From positions 1 through 64,000 of the forward strand of contig NZ_LIVX01000008.1 of NCBI RefSeq assembly GCF_001905665.1: a stretch of DNA of 64,000 bases. The letters are read 5' to 3'. Of this stretch, positions 41,295-49,916 are shown in pieces (the first letter of the stretch is position 1; every line of letters begins with the position of its first letter). The DNA is from Streptomyces sp. CB02261 (lineage in GTDB: Bacteria; Actinomycetota; Actinomycetes; Streptomycetales; Streptomycetaceae). The translations under genes were made by a program, and so were the position numbers. The notes beneath the pieces were generated by a model. The model made no database searches, had not been told where the DNA came from, and saw only the letters and a list, made by a program, of their open reading frames with translations.

Positions 41295-41344
41295 GAGAAC
41301 CAGCACCGCCGCGATCTCTTTCTGCCCGACTCTGCACCATCCTG

Positions 41345-41389
41345 CTGCGCACTGACGCGCCACCCTCCGACCTGCGCGCCAGTGTGCAG
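41345..41389 (+). promoter_or_regulatory. Attenuator-like hairpin before sirA
   Basis: 16-bp stem: CTGCGCACTGACGCGC (41345-41360) with GCGCGCCAGTGTGCAG (41374-41389), broken only by one A-C mismatch and one G-U pair, 13-nt loop. It lies between the Cys leader peptide and the sirA ribosome site, as expected for attenuation. Confidence 0.65.
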
Positions 41390-41429
41390 GTCAGAGCCGC
41401 CCTCTCGCAGTCCCGAAGGACAAGACGCC

Positions 41430-43127
41430 ATGGCCGCCACCCCGGAAAACCCCACTCCCGCCGCCGCACGCCGCAAGACCGGGCGCCACCGTGGCGAGGG
41501 TCAGTGGGCCGTGGGGCACTTCACCCCCCTGAACGGCAATGAGCAGTTCAAGAAGGACGACGACGGTCTCAACGTACGGACACGTATTGAGACGGTCTAC
41601 TCGAAGCGCGGATTCGACTCCATCGACCCCAACGACCTGCGCGGACGCATGCGCTGGTGGGGCCTCTACACCCAGCGCAAGCAGGGTCTGGACGGCACCA
41701 AGACGGGCGTCCTGGAGCCGGAGGAGCTGGACGACGAGTACTTCATGCTCCGCGTCCGCATCGACGGTGGCCGACTGACCACCGAGCAGCTGCGGGTGAT
41801 CGGCGAGATCTCCGAGGAGTTCGCCCGGGGCACGGCCGACATCACCGACCGGCAGAACGTCCAGTACCACTGGATCCGCATCGAGGACGTCCCCGAGATC
41901 TGGAACCGCCTGGAGGCGGTCGGCCTGTCCACCACGGAGGCCTGCGGCGACACCCCGCGTGTCATCCTCGGCTCCCCGGTGGCCGGCATCGCGGCCGACG
42001 AGATCATCGACGGCACCCCCGCCATCGACGAGATCTACCGTCGGATCGTCGGCAACAAGGACTTCTCCAACCTGCCCCGCAAGTTCAAGTCCGCGATCTC
42101 CGGCTCGCCGCTGCTCGACGTGGCGCACGAGATCAACGACATCGCCTTCGTCGGCGTGCACCACCCGGAGCACGGCCCCGGCTTCGACGTCTGGGTCGGC
42201 GGCGGCCTCTCCACCAACCCCAAGCTCGGCGTCCGGCTCGGCACCTGGGTCTCCCTCGACGAGGTCCCGGACGTCTACGAGGGCGTCATCTCGATCTTCC
42301 GCGACTACGGCTACCGCCGGCTGCGCAACCGCGCCCGGCTGAAGTTCCTCGTCGCGGACTGGGGCCCGGAGAAGTTCCGCCAGGTCCTCGAGGACGAGTA
42401 CCTGCAGCGCAAGCTGACGGACGGCCCCGCCCCCGAGCAGCCCGCGGGCCGCTGGCGTGACCACGTCGGTGTGCACCGGCAGCAGGACGGCAAGTTCTAC
42501 GTCGGCTTCGCACCCCGCGTCGGCCGCGTCGACGGCGCCACCCTGACGAAGATCGCCGCGGTCGCCGAGGCCCACGGCTCCGGCCGGGTCCGCACCACCG
42601 CCGAGCAGAAGATGCTCGTCCTCGACGTCGAGGAGGCGCAGGTCGACTCGATCGTCGCCGCCCTGGAGGCGCTCGACCTGCGGGTCACCCCCTCGCCCTT
42701 CCGGCGCGGCACGATGGCCTGCACCGGCATCGAGTTCTGCAAGCTCGCGATCGTCGAGACCAAGGGCCGCGGCGCCTCGCTCATCGACGAACTGGAGCGC
42801 AGGATCCCGGAGTTCGACGAGCCGCTGACGATCAACATCAACGGCTGCCCGAACGCCTGCGCCCGTATCCAGGTGGCGGACATCGGTCTCAAGGGCCAGC
42901 TGGTCCTGGACGACGAGGGCAACCGCGTCGAGGGCTACCAGGTGCACCTGGGCGGCGCCCTGGGCCTGGAGGCCGGCTTCGGCCGCAAGGTCCGCGGCCT
43001 CAAGGTCACCGCGGCCGAGCTCCCGGACTACGTCGAGCGGGTCCTCACCCGCTTCCAGGCCGAGCGCGAGACCGGCGAGCGCTTCGCGACCTGGGCGGCC
43101 CGCGCGTCCGAGGAGGCACTGTCGTGA
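41430..43127 (+). CDS. sirA: Assimilatory sulfite reductase (ferredoxin), siroheme type
   Basis: 565 aa siroheme/4Fe-4S reductase converting sulfite to sulfide. The cluster ligands are C431 and C437 (CTGIEFC) and C473 and C477 (NGCPNAC). Y80 (GLYTQR) and C172 (TTEACGDTPR) are 92 residues apart, exactly the spacing of the Tyr-Cys crosslink pair of M. tuberculosis SirA/NirA, which favours sulfite reductase of that class over nitrite reductase. The ATG has GAAGGA upstream. It heads the cys operon and overlaps the zinc-ribbon gene by GTGA. Confidence 0.92.
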   Translation: MAATPENPTPAAARRKTGRHRGEGQWAVGHFTPLNGNEQFKKDDDGLNVRTRIETVYSKRGFDSIDPNDLRGRMRWWGLYTQRKQGLDGTKTGVLEPEELDDEYFMLRVRIDGGRLTTEQLRVIGEISEEFARGTADITDRQNVQYHWIRIEDVPEIWNRLEAVGLSTTEACGDTPRVILGSPVAGIAADEIIDGTPAIDEIYRRIVGNKDFSNLPRKFKSAISGSPLLDVAHEINDIAFVGVHHPEHGPGFDVWVGGGLSTNPKLGVRLGTWVSLDEVPDVYEGVISIFRDYGYRRLRNRARLKFLVADWGPEKFRQVLEDEYLQRKLTDGPAPEQPAGRWRDHVGVHRQQDGKFYVGFAPRVGRVDGATLTKIAAVAEAHGSGRVRTTAEQKMLVLDVEEAQVDSIVAALEALDLRVTPSPFRRGTMACTGIEFCKLAIVETKGRGASLIDELERRIPEFDEPLTININGCPNACARIQVADIGLKGQLVLDDEGNRVEGYQVHLGGALGLEAGFGRKVRGLKVTAAELPDYVERVLTRFQAERETGERFATWAARASEEALS

Positions 43128-43303
43128 GCGAGCGCGCCGCACCGTTCCACTGCCCCTACTGCGGCGACGAGGACCTGCGTCCGAACGAGCAGGGTCACGG
43201 CGCCTGGGAATGCGCAGCGTGCAGCCGGGCCTTCCAGTTGAAGTTCCTGGGGCTGCTCGCCCCGGCGACTTCGGGCAACGCCCCTGGGAGGGAAGAGATA
43301 TGA
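43124..43303 (+). CDS. Small zinc-ribbon protein of the cys operon
   Basis: 59 aa from the GTG overlapping the sirA stop, and ending with its TGA overlapping the cysH ATG. Two CxxC knuckles: C10/C13 (HCPYCGDE) and C30/C33 (ECAACSRAF), 17 residues apart, form a zinc ribbon or a small metal site. Coupling on both sides shows it belongs to the sulfite/APS reduction step. I recognise it only as a short protein of sulfur clusters; a role as an Fe-S or electron-transfer accessory is an inference. Confidence 0.85.
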   Translation: MSERAAPFHCPYCGDEDLRPNEQGHGAWECAACSRAFQLKFLGLLAPATSGNAPGREEI

Positions 43304-44025
43304 CGGCCACTCAGCACACCGACGGCAGTCAGGACGCCACCGCGACCGACCTCAAGGCACTCGCCGAGCAGGCCGGCCGCGATCTGGAGGACGCCTCCGC
43401 GCTGGAGATCCTCCGGTGGGCGGTCGACACCTTCGGCGACAGCTTCTGTGTCACCTCCTCCATGGAGGACGCGGTCGTCGCCCACCTCGCCTCCCGGGTG
43501 CGGCCCGGCGTGGACGTCGTCTTCCTCGACACGGGCTACCACTTCGAGGAGACCATCGGCACCCGCGACGCCGTGGACGCCGTGATGGACGTCGAGGTCA
43601 TCACCCTGACCCCGCGCCAGACCGTGGCCGAGCAGGACGCCGAGTACGGCCCGAAGCTGCACGACCGCGACCCGGACCTGTGCTGCGCGCTGCGCAAGGT
43701 CAAGCCCCTCGAAGAGGGTCTGACCCGGTACAGCGCGTGGGCGACGGGCCTGCGCCGCGAGGAGTCCCCGACCCGGGCGAACACCCCGGTCGTCGGCTGG
43801 GACGAGAAGCGGCGGAAGGTCAAGGTCTCCCCCATCGCCCGCTGGACGCAGGACGACGTCGACGCGTACGTCGCGGAGCACGGCGTCCTCACCAACCCGC
43901 TCCTCATGGACGGTTACGCCTCCGTCGGCTGCGCGCCCTGCACCCGCCGCGTGCTGGAGGGCGAGGACGCCCGGGCCGGCCGCTGGGCCGGACGGGCCAA
44001 GACCGAGTGCGGACTGCACGGATGA
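43300..44025 (+). CDS. cysH: Phosphoadenylyl/adenylyl-sulfate reductase (APS reductase)
   Basis: 241 aa. Reduces activated sulfate to sulfite. The nucleotide fold contains SSMEDAVVAHLA and FLDTGYHFEET. The iron-sulfur signature of APS-type reductases is present: the CC pair in LCCALRKVKP and the later CxxC in GCAPCTRRV, so APS rather than PAPS is the likely substrate. The catalytic Cys is in the terminal ECGLHG. ATG start inside the ATGA overlap with the zinc-ribbon gene; its own stop overlaps the possible upstream start of cysC. Confidence 0.93.
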   Translation: MTATQHTDGSQDATATDLKALAEQAGRDLEDASALEILRWAVDTFGDSFCVTSSMEDAVVAHLASRVRPGVDVVFLDTGYHFEETIGTRDAVDAVMDVEVITLTPRQTVAEQDAEYGPKLHDRDPDLCCALRKVKPLEEGLTRYSAWATGLRREESPTRANTPVVGWDEKRRKVKVSPIARWTQDDVDAYVAEHGVLTNPLLMDGYASVGCAPCTRRVLEGEDARAGRWAGRAKTECGLHG

Positions 44026-44054
44026 CGGACAATCAGGAAACCCAGGAGAATCAC

Positions 44055-44588
44055 GTGACCGGCGCCACCATCTGGCTCACCGGCCTGCCCAGCGCCGGCA
44101 AGACCACCATCGCGTACGAGCTGGCCGGCCGGCTGCGCGGCGAGGGCCACCGCGTCGAGGTCCTCGACGGCGACGAGATCCGCGAGTTCCTCTCCGCGGG
44201 CCTCGGCTTCAGCCGCGAGGACCGGCACACCAACGTGCAGCGGATCGGTTTCGTGGCCGAGCTCCTCGCCTCGCAGGGTGTGCAGGTCCTGGTCCCCGTC
44301 ATCGCCCCGTACGCCGACAGCCGCGAGGCGGTCCGCAAGCGCCACACGGCCGAGGGCACCCCCTTCGTCGAGGTGCACGTGGCCACCCCCGTGGAGGTCT
44401 GCTCCGTCCGCGACGTGAAGGGCCTCTACGCCAAGCAGGCCGCGGGCGAGATCAGCGGACTCACCGGCGTCGACGACCCGTACGAGGCACCCGAGACCCC
44501 CGATCTGCGGATCGAGTCCCAGAACCAGACCGTGCAGGAGTCCGCGGCGCAGCTCCACGCGCTGCTCACCGAGAGGGGTCTGCTGTGA
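44055..44588 (+). CDS. cysC: Adenylyl-sulfate kinase
   Basis: 177 aa. Phosphorylates APS to PAPS. Walker A is GLPSAGKTTI at about residue 10; LDGDEIREFLS, the RHTNVQRIGF helix, the PVIAPYADSREAVR region and FVEVHVATPVEVC are all family landmarks. GTG at 44055 is chosen for AGGAG 6 nt ahead; an ATG at 44022, in the ATGA overlap with cysH, would add 11 residues. With an APS-type CysH present, PAPS is probably for sulfotransferases. Confidence 0.9.
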   Translation: MTGATIWLTGLPSAGKTTIAYELAGRLRGEGHRVEVLDGDEIREFLSAGLGFSREDRHTNVQRIGFVAELLASQGVQVLVPVIAPYADSREAVRKRHTAEGTPFVEVHVATPVEVCSVRDVKGLYAKQAAGEISGLTGVDDPYEAPETPDLRIESQNQTVQESAAQLHALLTERGLL

Positions 44589-45520
44589 CCACTGTCGCTC
44601 ATGTCCACGACGCCACCGACAGCCCGTTCGCGCTGTCGCACCTGGACTCCCTGGAGTCCGAGGCGGTCCACATCTTCCGTGAGGTGGCGGGCGAGTTCGA
44701 GCGGCCGGTGATCCTCTTCTCCGGCGGCAAGGACTCCATCGTCATGCTGCACCTGGCTCTGAAGGCCTTCGCCCCCGCGGCGATCCCCTTCACGCTGCTG
44801 CACGTCGACACCGGACACAACTTCCCCGAGGTCCTGGAGTACCGCGACCGCGTCGTCGCCCAGCACGGGCTGCGGCTGCACGTCGCCTCCGTGCAGGAGT
44901 ACATCGACGCGGGCAAGCTGCGCGAGCGCCCCGACGGCACCCGCAACCCGCTGCAGACCGTCCCGCTGACGGAGGCGATCCAGCAGCACCGCTTCGACGC
45001 CGTCTTCGGCGGCGGCCGCCGCGACGAGGAGAAGGCCCGCGCCAAGGAGCGGGTGTTCTCGCTGCGGGACGAGTTCTCGCAGTGGGACCCGCGCCGCCAG
45101 CGCCCCGAGCTGTGGCAGCTCTACAACGGCCGGCACGCCCCCGGCGAGCACGTCCGTGTCTTCCCGCTGTCCAACTGGACCGAGCTGGACGTCTGGCAGT
45201 ACATCCAGCGCGAGAAGATCGAGCTCCCGGACATCTACTTCGCCCACGAGCGCGAGGTGTTCGCCCGCAGCGGCATGTGGCTGACCGCCGGCGACTGGGG
45301 CGGTCCGAAGGAGACCGAGACGGTCGAGACGCGGCTGATCCGCTACCGCACCGTCGGCGACATGTCCTGCACCGGCGCCGTCGACTCCGACGCCACCACG
45401 CTGGACGCCGTCATCGCCGAGATCGCCGCCTCCCGACTGACCGAGCGGGGCGCCACCCGCGCCGACGACAAGATGTCCGAGGCCGCGATGGAAGACCGCA
45501 AGCGCGAAGGGTACTTCTAA
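44585..45520 (+). CDS. cysD: Sulfate adenylyltransferase subunit 2
   Basis: 311 aa. ATP sulfurylase catalytic subunit: makes APS from sulfate and ATP. The PP-motif is ILFSGGKDSIVMLHLA near residue 42, with HVDTGHNFPEVLEYRD and FGGGRRDEEKARAKER. GTG start overlapping the cysC stop (GTGA); its TAA overlaps the cysN ATG. Tight coupling fits the CysDN heterodimer. Confidence 0.95.
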   Translation: MTTVAHVHDATDSPFALSHLDSLESEAVHIFREVAGEFERPVILFSGGKDSIVMLHLALKAFAPAAIPFTLLHVDTGHNFPEVLEYRDRVVAQHGLRLHVASVQEYIDAGKLRERPDGTRNPLQTVPLTEAIQQHRFDAVFGGGRRDEEKARAKERVFSLRDEFSQWDPRRQRPELWQLYNGRHAPGEHVRVFPLSNWTELDVWQYIQREKIELPDIYFAHEREVFARSGMWLTAGDWGGPKETETVETRLIRYRTVGDMSCTGAVDSDATTLDAVIAEIAASRLTERGATRADDKMSEAAMEDRKREGYF

Positions 45521-46863
45521 TGAGCACGTCCACCGAGCAGCTGTCCGAGCAGCTGGCGGCCACCACCCTGCTGCGCTTCGCCACCGCCGGCTCCGTCGAC
45601 GACGGCAAGTCCACCCTGGTCGGGCGGCTCCTCCACGACTCCAAGTCGGTCCTCGCCGACCAGCTGGAGGCCGTGGAGCACGCCTCCCGCTCCCGGGGCC
45701 AGGAGGCGCCCGACCTGGCGCTCCTCACCGACGGTCTGCGGGCCGAGCGCGAGCAGGGCATCACCATCGACGTGGCCTACCGCTACTTCGCGACGCCCCG
45801 CCGCCGCTTCATCCTCGCCGACACCCCGGGGCACGTGCAGTACACCCGGAACATGGTGACCGGCGCCTCGACCGCCGAGCTGGCCGTGGTCCTCGTCGAC
45901 GCGCGCAACGGCGTGGTCGAGCAGACCCGCCGGCACGCCGCCGTCGCCGCGCTGCTGCGCGTCCCGCACGTGGTCCTGGCCGTGAACAAGATGGACCTGG
46001 TCGACTACCGGGAGCCCGTCTTCGCCGCGATCGCCGAGGAGTTCACGACGTACGCCTCCGAGCTCGGCGTCCCGGAGATCACCGCGATCCCGATCTCGGC
46101 GCTCGCCGGAGACAACGTCGTGGAGCCGTCCGCGAACATGGACTGGTACGGCGGCCCGACGGTCCTGGAGCACCTGGAGACCGTGCCGGTCAGCCACGAC
46201 CTCACGGCCTGCCACGCGCGCTTCCCCGTGCAGTACGTGATCCGCCCGCAGACCGCGGAGCACCCCGACTACCGGGGCTACGCCGGTCAGATCGCGGCCG
46301 GCGCGTTCCGCGTCGGCGAGGAGATCACCGTCCTGCCGTCGGGGAAGACCTCCACGATCACCGGGATCGACGCGCTGGGCGAGTCGGTGGACATCGCCTG
46401 GGCCCCGCAGTCGGTCACGATCCGGCTCGCCGACGACATCGACATCTCGCGCGGCGACCTGCTCGCCCCGAGCGGTGACGCCCCGGCGACCACGCAGGAC
46501 ATCGAGGCGACCGTCTGCCACGTGGCGGACCAGTCGCTCGCCGTCGGCCAGCGGGTGCTGCTCAAGCACACCACCCGCACGGTCAAGGCGATCGTCAAGG
46601 AGATCCCCTCGCGGCTGACCCTGGACGATCTCTCCCAGCACCCGAACCCGGGTCAGCTGGTCGCCAACGACATCGGCCGGGTCGTGGTGCGCACCGCCGA
46701 ACCGCTCGCGCTCGACGCGTACGCGGACTCGCGCCGCACGGGTTCGTTCCTGCTGATCGACCCGGCGGACGGCACCACGCTCGCGGCGGGCATGGCGGGC
46801 GAGTCCTTCGCCACCGGCAAGGCCGTCGCGGTCGTCGAAGACGAGGAAGGGTGGGACTTCTGA
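45520..46863 (+). CDS. cysN: Sulfate adenylyltransferase subunit 1 (GTPase)
   Basis: 447 aa EF-Tu-like GTPase that drives APS synthesis. G1 is AGSVDDGKSTLVGRLL, switch I follows ERE-QGITIDVAYR, G3 is DTPGHVQYTRNM and G4 is NKMDLVDY. There is no C-terminal CysC fusion; the kinase is a separate gene. The ATG overlaps the cysD stop by one base. Its TGA is overlapped by an ATG opening a 33-codon frame ending RCAC (46863-46964). Confidence 0.95.
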   Translation: MSTSTEQLSEQLAATTLLRFATAGSVDDGKSTLVGRLLHDSKSVLADQLEAVEHASRSRGQEAPDLALLTDGLRAEREQGITIDVAYRYFATPRRRFILADTPGHVQYTRNMVTGASTAELAVVLVDARNGVVEQTRRHAAVAALLRVPHVVLAVNKMDLVDYREPVFAAIAEEFTTYASELGVPEITAIPISALAGDNVVEPSANMDWYGGPTVLEHLETVPVSHDLTACHARFPVQYVIRPQTAEHPDYRGYAGQIAAGAFRVGEEITVLPSGKTSTITGIDALGESVDIAWAPQSVTIRLADDIDISRGDLLAPSGDAPATTQDIEATVCHVADQSLAVGQRVLLKHTTRTVKAIVKEIPSRLTLDDLSQHPNPGQLVANDIGRVVVRTAEPLALDAYADSRRTGSFLLIDPADGTTLAAGMAGESFATGKAVAVVEDEEGWDF

Positions 46864-46951
46864 TGGGTCAGGACATGTACGCCACCTTCGCGAAAGAGGG
46901 GGGCCGGGTGGGCTCCGGTGCCCTCGGCGCGGGCACGGGAGGTGTCGCGCG

Positions 46952-47047
46952 ATGTGCGTGCTGACCTCGACGCGCCGCGCGAGCGGCGCGACCCCGCACC
47001 ACCCGCTCCACCCCGAACGACATAGACGCAGACTTCGAAAACGCTGA
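46952..47047 (+). CDS. Candidate leader peptide before ABC transporter
   Basis: 31 aa: MCVLTSTRRASGATPHHP then LHPERHRRRLRKR. A strong ribosome site (GGGAGG, 9 nt ahead) supports translation. The stop is 19 nt before the transporter lipoprotein start. A second, overlapping frame 46863-46964 (33 aa, MGQDMYATFAKEGG ... GGVARCAC) is coupled to the cysN stop and ends in two Cys codons; either or both may be the sensor. Neither is recognised with certainty. Confidence 0.5.
   Translation: MCVLTSTRRASGATPHHPLHPERHRRRLRKR
46971..46990 (+). promoter_or_regulatory. Hairpin 7 nt after the Cys-codon frame
   Basis: CGCGCCGC-GCGA-GCGGCGCG, 8-bp perfect stem with a tetraloop. It lies just past the stop of the frame ending RCAC and inside the overlapping leader frame, so ribosomes on either frame would affect it. 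Confidence 0.55.
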
Positions 47048-47066
47048 ATCGAGGGGAAAACCTCCC

Positions 47067-48176
47067 GTGCCTGCCACCACCCGTACCACCCTGCGCCGCG
47101 GCATCGCCGCCGCCGCCGCCCTGCCGCTGCTGATCGGCGCTCTCGCCTCCTGCGGCTACGGCTCCGAGAGCAAGAACGACGAGAAGAAGGTGGCCGCCGA
47201 GGGCAAGAAGCTCTCCGCCGACACCGTACGGCTCGGGTACTTCCCCAACCTCACCCACGCCACGGCGCTCGTGGGCGACCAGGAGGGCATCCTCCAGAAG
47301 GAGCTGGGCGGCACCAACCTGGTGCCCACCACCTTCAACGCCGGTCCGTCCGAGATCGAGGCGCTCAACGCCGGCTCGATCGACATCGGCTTCATCGGTC
47401 CTTCGCCGTCCATCAACGGCTACGTCAAGACCAAGGGCACGAACCTGCGGATCATCGGCGGCTCCGCCTCCGGCGGTGTGAAGCTCGTCGTGAACCCGGC
47501 GAAGATCAAGACCCTGGACGACCTCAAGGGCAAGCGGATCGCCACCCCGCAGCACGGCAACACGCAGGACGTGGCCTTCCTCAACTGGATCTCCGAGAAG
47601 GGCTGGAAGGTCGACGCCGAGAGCGGCAAGGGCGACGTCTCCGTGGTCCGCACGGACAACAAGGTCACCCCGAACGCCTACGCCTCCGGCGCCATCGACG
47701 GGGCCTGGGTGCCCGAGCCGACCGCCTCGAAGCTGGTCAGCGACGGGGCGAAGGTCCTGCTGGACGAGTCCGACCTGTGGCCCGACAAGAAGTTCGTGAT
47801 CACGAACATCATCGTGTCGCAGAAGTTCCTGAAGGCGCACCCCGACGTCGTGGAGGCCTTCCTGCGCGGCACGGTGAAGACCAACGAGTGGATCAACGCC
47901 AACCCGGACAAGGCGAAGGCCTCGGCCAACGCCAAGCTGAAGAACCTCTCGGGCAAGGCGCTGGGCGCCAAGGTGATCGACGCCGCGTGGCCGTCCATCC
48001 AGTTCACCAACGACCCGCTGGCGGCCACGCTCCAGGCCCAGGCCGATCACGCGGTGAAGGCCGGTCTCCTGGAGAAGCCGGAGCTTGCCGGCATCTACGA
48101 CCTCAAGCCGCTCAACAAGGTCCTCAAGGCCGCAGGGCAGCCCGAGGTCTCCGACGCCGGACTCGGCGTGAAGTAA
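47067..48176 (+). CDS. Sulfonate/nitrate/taurine-type ABC transporter substrate-binding lipoprotein
   Basis: 369 aa periplasmic-binding-type protein, anchored by a lipobox LASC near residue 30 after a hydrophobic signal. SsuA/TauA family features: DTVRLGYFPNLTHATALVG, FNAGPSEIEALNAGSIDIGF, IGPSPSINGY, GKRIATPQHGNTQDVA. GTG start with GAGGGG ahead; a short CCTC just before the start could pair with that site. Encoded after cysN and before its ATPase and permease, so uptake of sulfonate or another organosulfur source is likely; sulfate is also possible. Confidence 0.9.
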   Translation: MPATTRTTLRRGIAAAAALPLLIGALASCGYGSESKNDEKKVAAEGKKLSADTVRLGYFPNLTHATALVGDQEGILQKELGGTNLVPTTFNAGPSEIEALNAGSIDIGFIGPSPSINGYVKTKGTNLRIIGGSASGGVKLVVNPAKIKTLDDLKGKRIATPQHGNTQDVAFLNWISEKGWKVDAESGKGDVSVVRTDNKVTPNAYASGAIDGAWVPEPTASKLVSDGAKVLLDESDLWPDKKFVITNIIVSQKFLKAHPDVVEAFLRGTVKTNEWINANPDKAKASANAKLKNLSGKALGAKVIDAAWPSIQFTNDPLAATLQAQADHAVKAGLLEKPELAGIYDLKPLNKVLKAAGQPEVSDAGLGVK

Positions 48177-48234
48177 CCAGGCGTCAGACACCCGCGCAGC
48201 AGCCCGAGTTCAGCTTCACCAGGAGGTGACGACC

Positions 48235-49029
48235 ATGGCCACGACCGCGACGCTCGCCAAGGCCGAGGACCGTGCGGCGGTGACCCATGCCGCCCGCATC
48301 GAGCATGTCTCCAAGTCCTTCGGCGGACCCGCCGGCGGGCAGCTCGTCCTCGACGACATCACGCTCGATGTCGCCCCGGGCGAGTTCGTCACCCTCCTGG
48401 GCGCCTCGGGCTGCGGCAAGTCCACGCTGCTCAACCTGGTCGCCGGGCTCGACCGGCCGTCCGCGGGGTCCATCGAGACCCCCGGCGGCCGGCCGTCCCT
48501 GATGTTCCAGGAGCACGCCCTGTTCCCGTGGCTCACCGCGGGCAAGAACATCGAACTCGCCCTGCGCCTGCGCGGGGTGGCCAAGACCGAGCGGCGGACC
48601 GAGGCCGAGCGGCTGCTCGAACTGGTCCGACTCAGCGGCTCGTACGACAAGCGGGTCCACGAGCTGTCCGGCGGCATGCGCCAGCGGGTCGCGCTGGCCC
48701 GCGCGCTCGCCCAGGACAGCGACCTCCTCCTGATGGACGAGCCGTTCGCGGCGCTCGACGCCATCACCCGGGACGTGCTGCACGACGAGCTGACCCGGAT
48801 CTGGCGGGAGACGAAGCTGTCGGTGCTCTTCGTCACCCACAACGTGCGTGAGGCCGTGCGGCTGGCCGAGCGCGTCGTCCTCCTCTCGTCGCGGCCGGGC
48901 CGGATCGCGCACGAGTGGACCATCGACATCCCTCAGCCGCGCCGCATCGAGGACTCCGACGTGGCGGAGCTGTCCCTCGAGATCACCGAGCACCTGCGTG
49001 GGGAGATCCGCCGTCATGGCCAGCACTGA
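48235..49029 (+). CDS. ABC transporter ATP-binding protein (SsuB/TauB type)
   Basis: 264 aa. Walker A GASGCGKSTLLN, Q-loop MFQEHALFPW, signature LSGGMRQRVALA, Walker B LLLMDEPFAALD and the H-loop FVTHNVREAV are all intact. ATG at 48235 is chosen: AGGAGG lies 8 nt upstream, while the in-frame GTG at 48226 is part of that site. Its end overlaps the permease start by 14 nt. Confidence 0.93.
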   Translation: MATTATLAKAEDRAAVTHAARIEHVSKSFGGPAGGQLVLDDITLDVAPGEFVTLLGASGCGKSTLLNLVAGLDRPSAGSIETPGGRPSLMFQEHALFPWLTAGKNIELALRLRGVAKTERRTEAERLLELVRLSGSYDKRVHELSGGMRQRVALARALAQDSDLLLMDEPFAALDAITRDVLHDELTRIWRETKLSVLFVTHNVREAVRLAERVVLLSSRPGRIAHEWTIDIPQPRRIEDSDVAELSLEITEHLRGEIRRHGQH

Positions 49030-49909
49030 AACGACGCCCAAGGCACAGAAGGCCGACGACATCGCCGGCCTGGAGGCCGGTCTGGACGCCCTGGACAGCG
49101 TGCAGATCCGTCGGACCCCGGTCCGCGAGGTGCTGCTCAAGAAGGTGCTGCCGCCGGTCATCGCCGTCGTGCTGGTCCTGGTGGTGTGGCAGCTGCTCGT
49201 CACGCTGAAGGTGACCGACGAGTACAAGCTTCCGGCGCCGTCCGCGGTGTGGGACAGCCTGACCACGATGTGGCTGGAGGGCACGCTCCTCGAAGTCCTC
49301 TGGACCAGCGTGTCCCGGGCCCTGTTCGGCTTCCTGCTGGCCCTCGCCATCGGCACCCCGCTCGGACTCATCGTCTCCCGGGTGAAGTTCGTCCGGGCGG
49401 CGATCGGCCCGATCCTCGCCGGCCTCCAGTCGCTGCCCTCGGTGGCCTGGGTGGCGCCGGCCGTGCTGTGGCTCGGTCTCAACGACAGCATGATGTACGC
49501 GGTGATCCTGCTCGGCGCCGTCCCCTCGATCGCCAACGGCCTCGTCGCCGGCGTCGACCAGGTCCCGCCGCTCTTCCTGCGGGCCGGGCAGACGCTCGGG
49601 GCGACCGGCCTCAAGGGCGCCTGGTTCATCGTGATGCCGGCCGCGCTGCCGGGCTACCTCGCCGGTCTCAAGCAGGGCTGGGCGTTCTCGTGGCGATCGC
49701 TGATGGCCGCGGAGATCATCGCGTCGTCGCCGGACCTGGGCCTCGGCCTCGGCCAGCTCCTGGAGAACGGCCGCAACAACATCGACATGGCGGGCATCTT
49801 CCTGGCGATCATCCTCATCCTGGTCGTCGGCATCGCCATCGACCTGCTGATCTTCAGCCCGCTGGAGCGCGCCGTGCTGCGCCGCCGCGGCCTGCTCACG
49901 AAGGGCTGA
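49016..49909 (+). CDS. ABC transporter permease (SsuC/TauC type)
   Basis: 297 aa. Six hydrophobic segments (VLPPVIAVVLVLVVWQLLV, ALFGFLLALAIGTPLGLIVS, VAWVAPAVLWLGL, MYAVILLGAVPSIANGLVAG, WRSLMAAEIIAS, IFLAIILILVVGIAIDLLIF) and the EAA-like cytoplasmic loop AGQTLGATGLKGAWFIVMPAAL. ATG at 49016 has GGGGAG 9 nt upstream, inside the end of the ATPase gene. Completes the transporter. Confidence 0.92.
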   Translation: MASTETTPKAQKADDIAGLEAGLDALDSVQIRRTPVREVLLKKVLPPVIAVVLVLVVWQLLVTLKVTDEYKLPAPSAVWDSLTTMWLEGTLLEVLWTSVSRALFGFLLALAIGTPLGLIVSRVKFVRAAIGPILAGLQSLPSVAWVAPAVLWLGLNDSMMYAVILLGAVPSIANGLVAGVDQVPPLFLRAGQTLGATGLKGAWFIVMPAALPGYLAGLKQGWAFSWRSLMAAEIIASSPDLGLGLGQLLENGRNNIDMAGIFLAIILILVVGIAIDLLIFSPLERAVLRRRGLLTKG

Positions 49910-49916
49910 GCCGGCC

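Noticed and set aside
37428..41363. 1311-aa open frame on the minus strand under the AidB-like, GAF and GNAT genes
   Set aside because: Crosses three plus-strand genes and the leader region; low-complexity composition.
46863..46964. The 33-codon frame as a stand-alone protein gene
   Set aside because: No ribosome site of its own and no family; kept only as an alternative Cys-codon leader in the findings.
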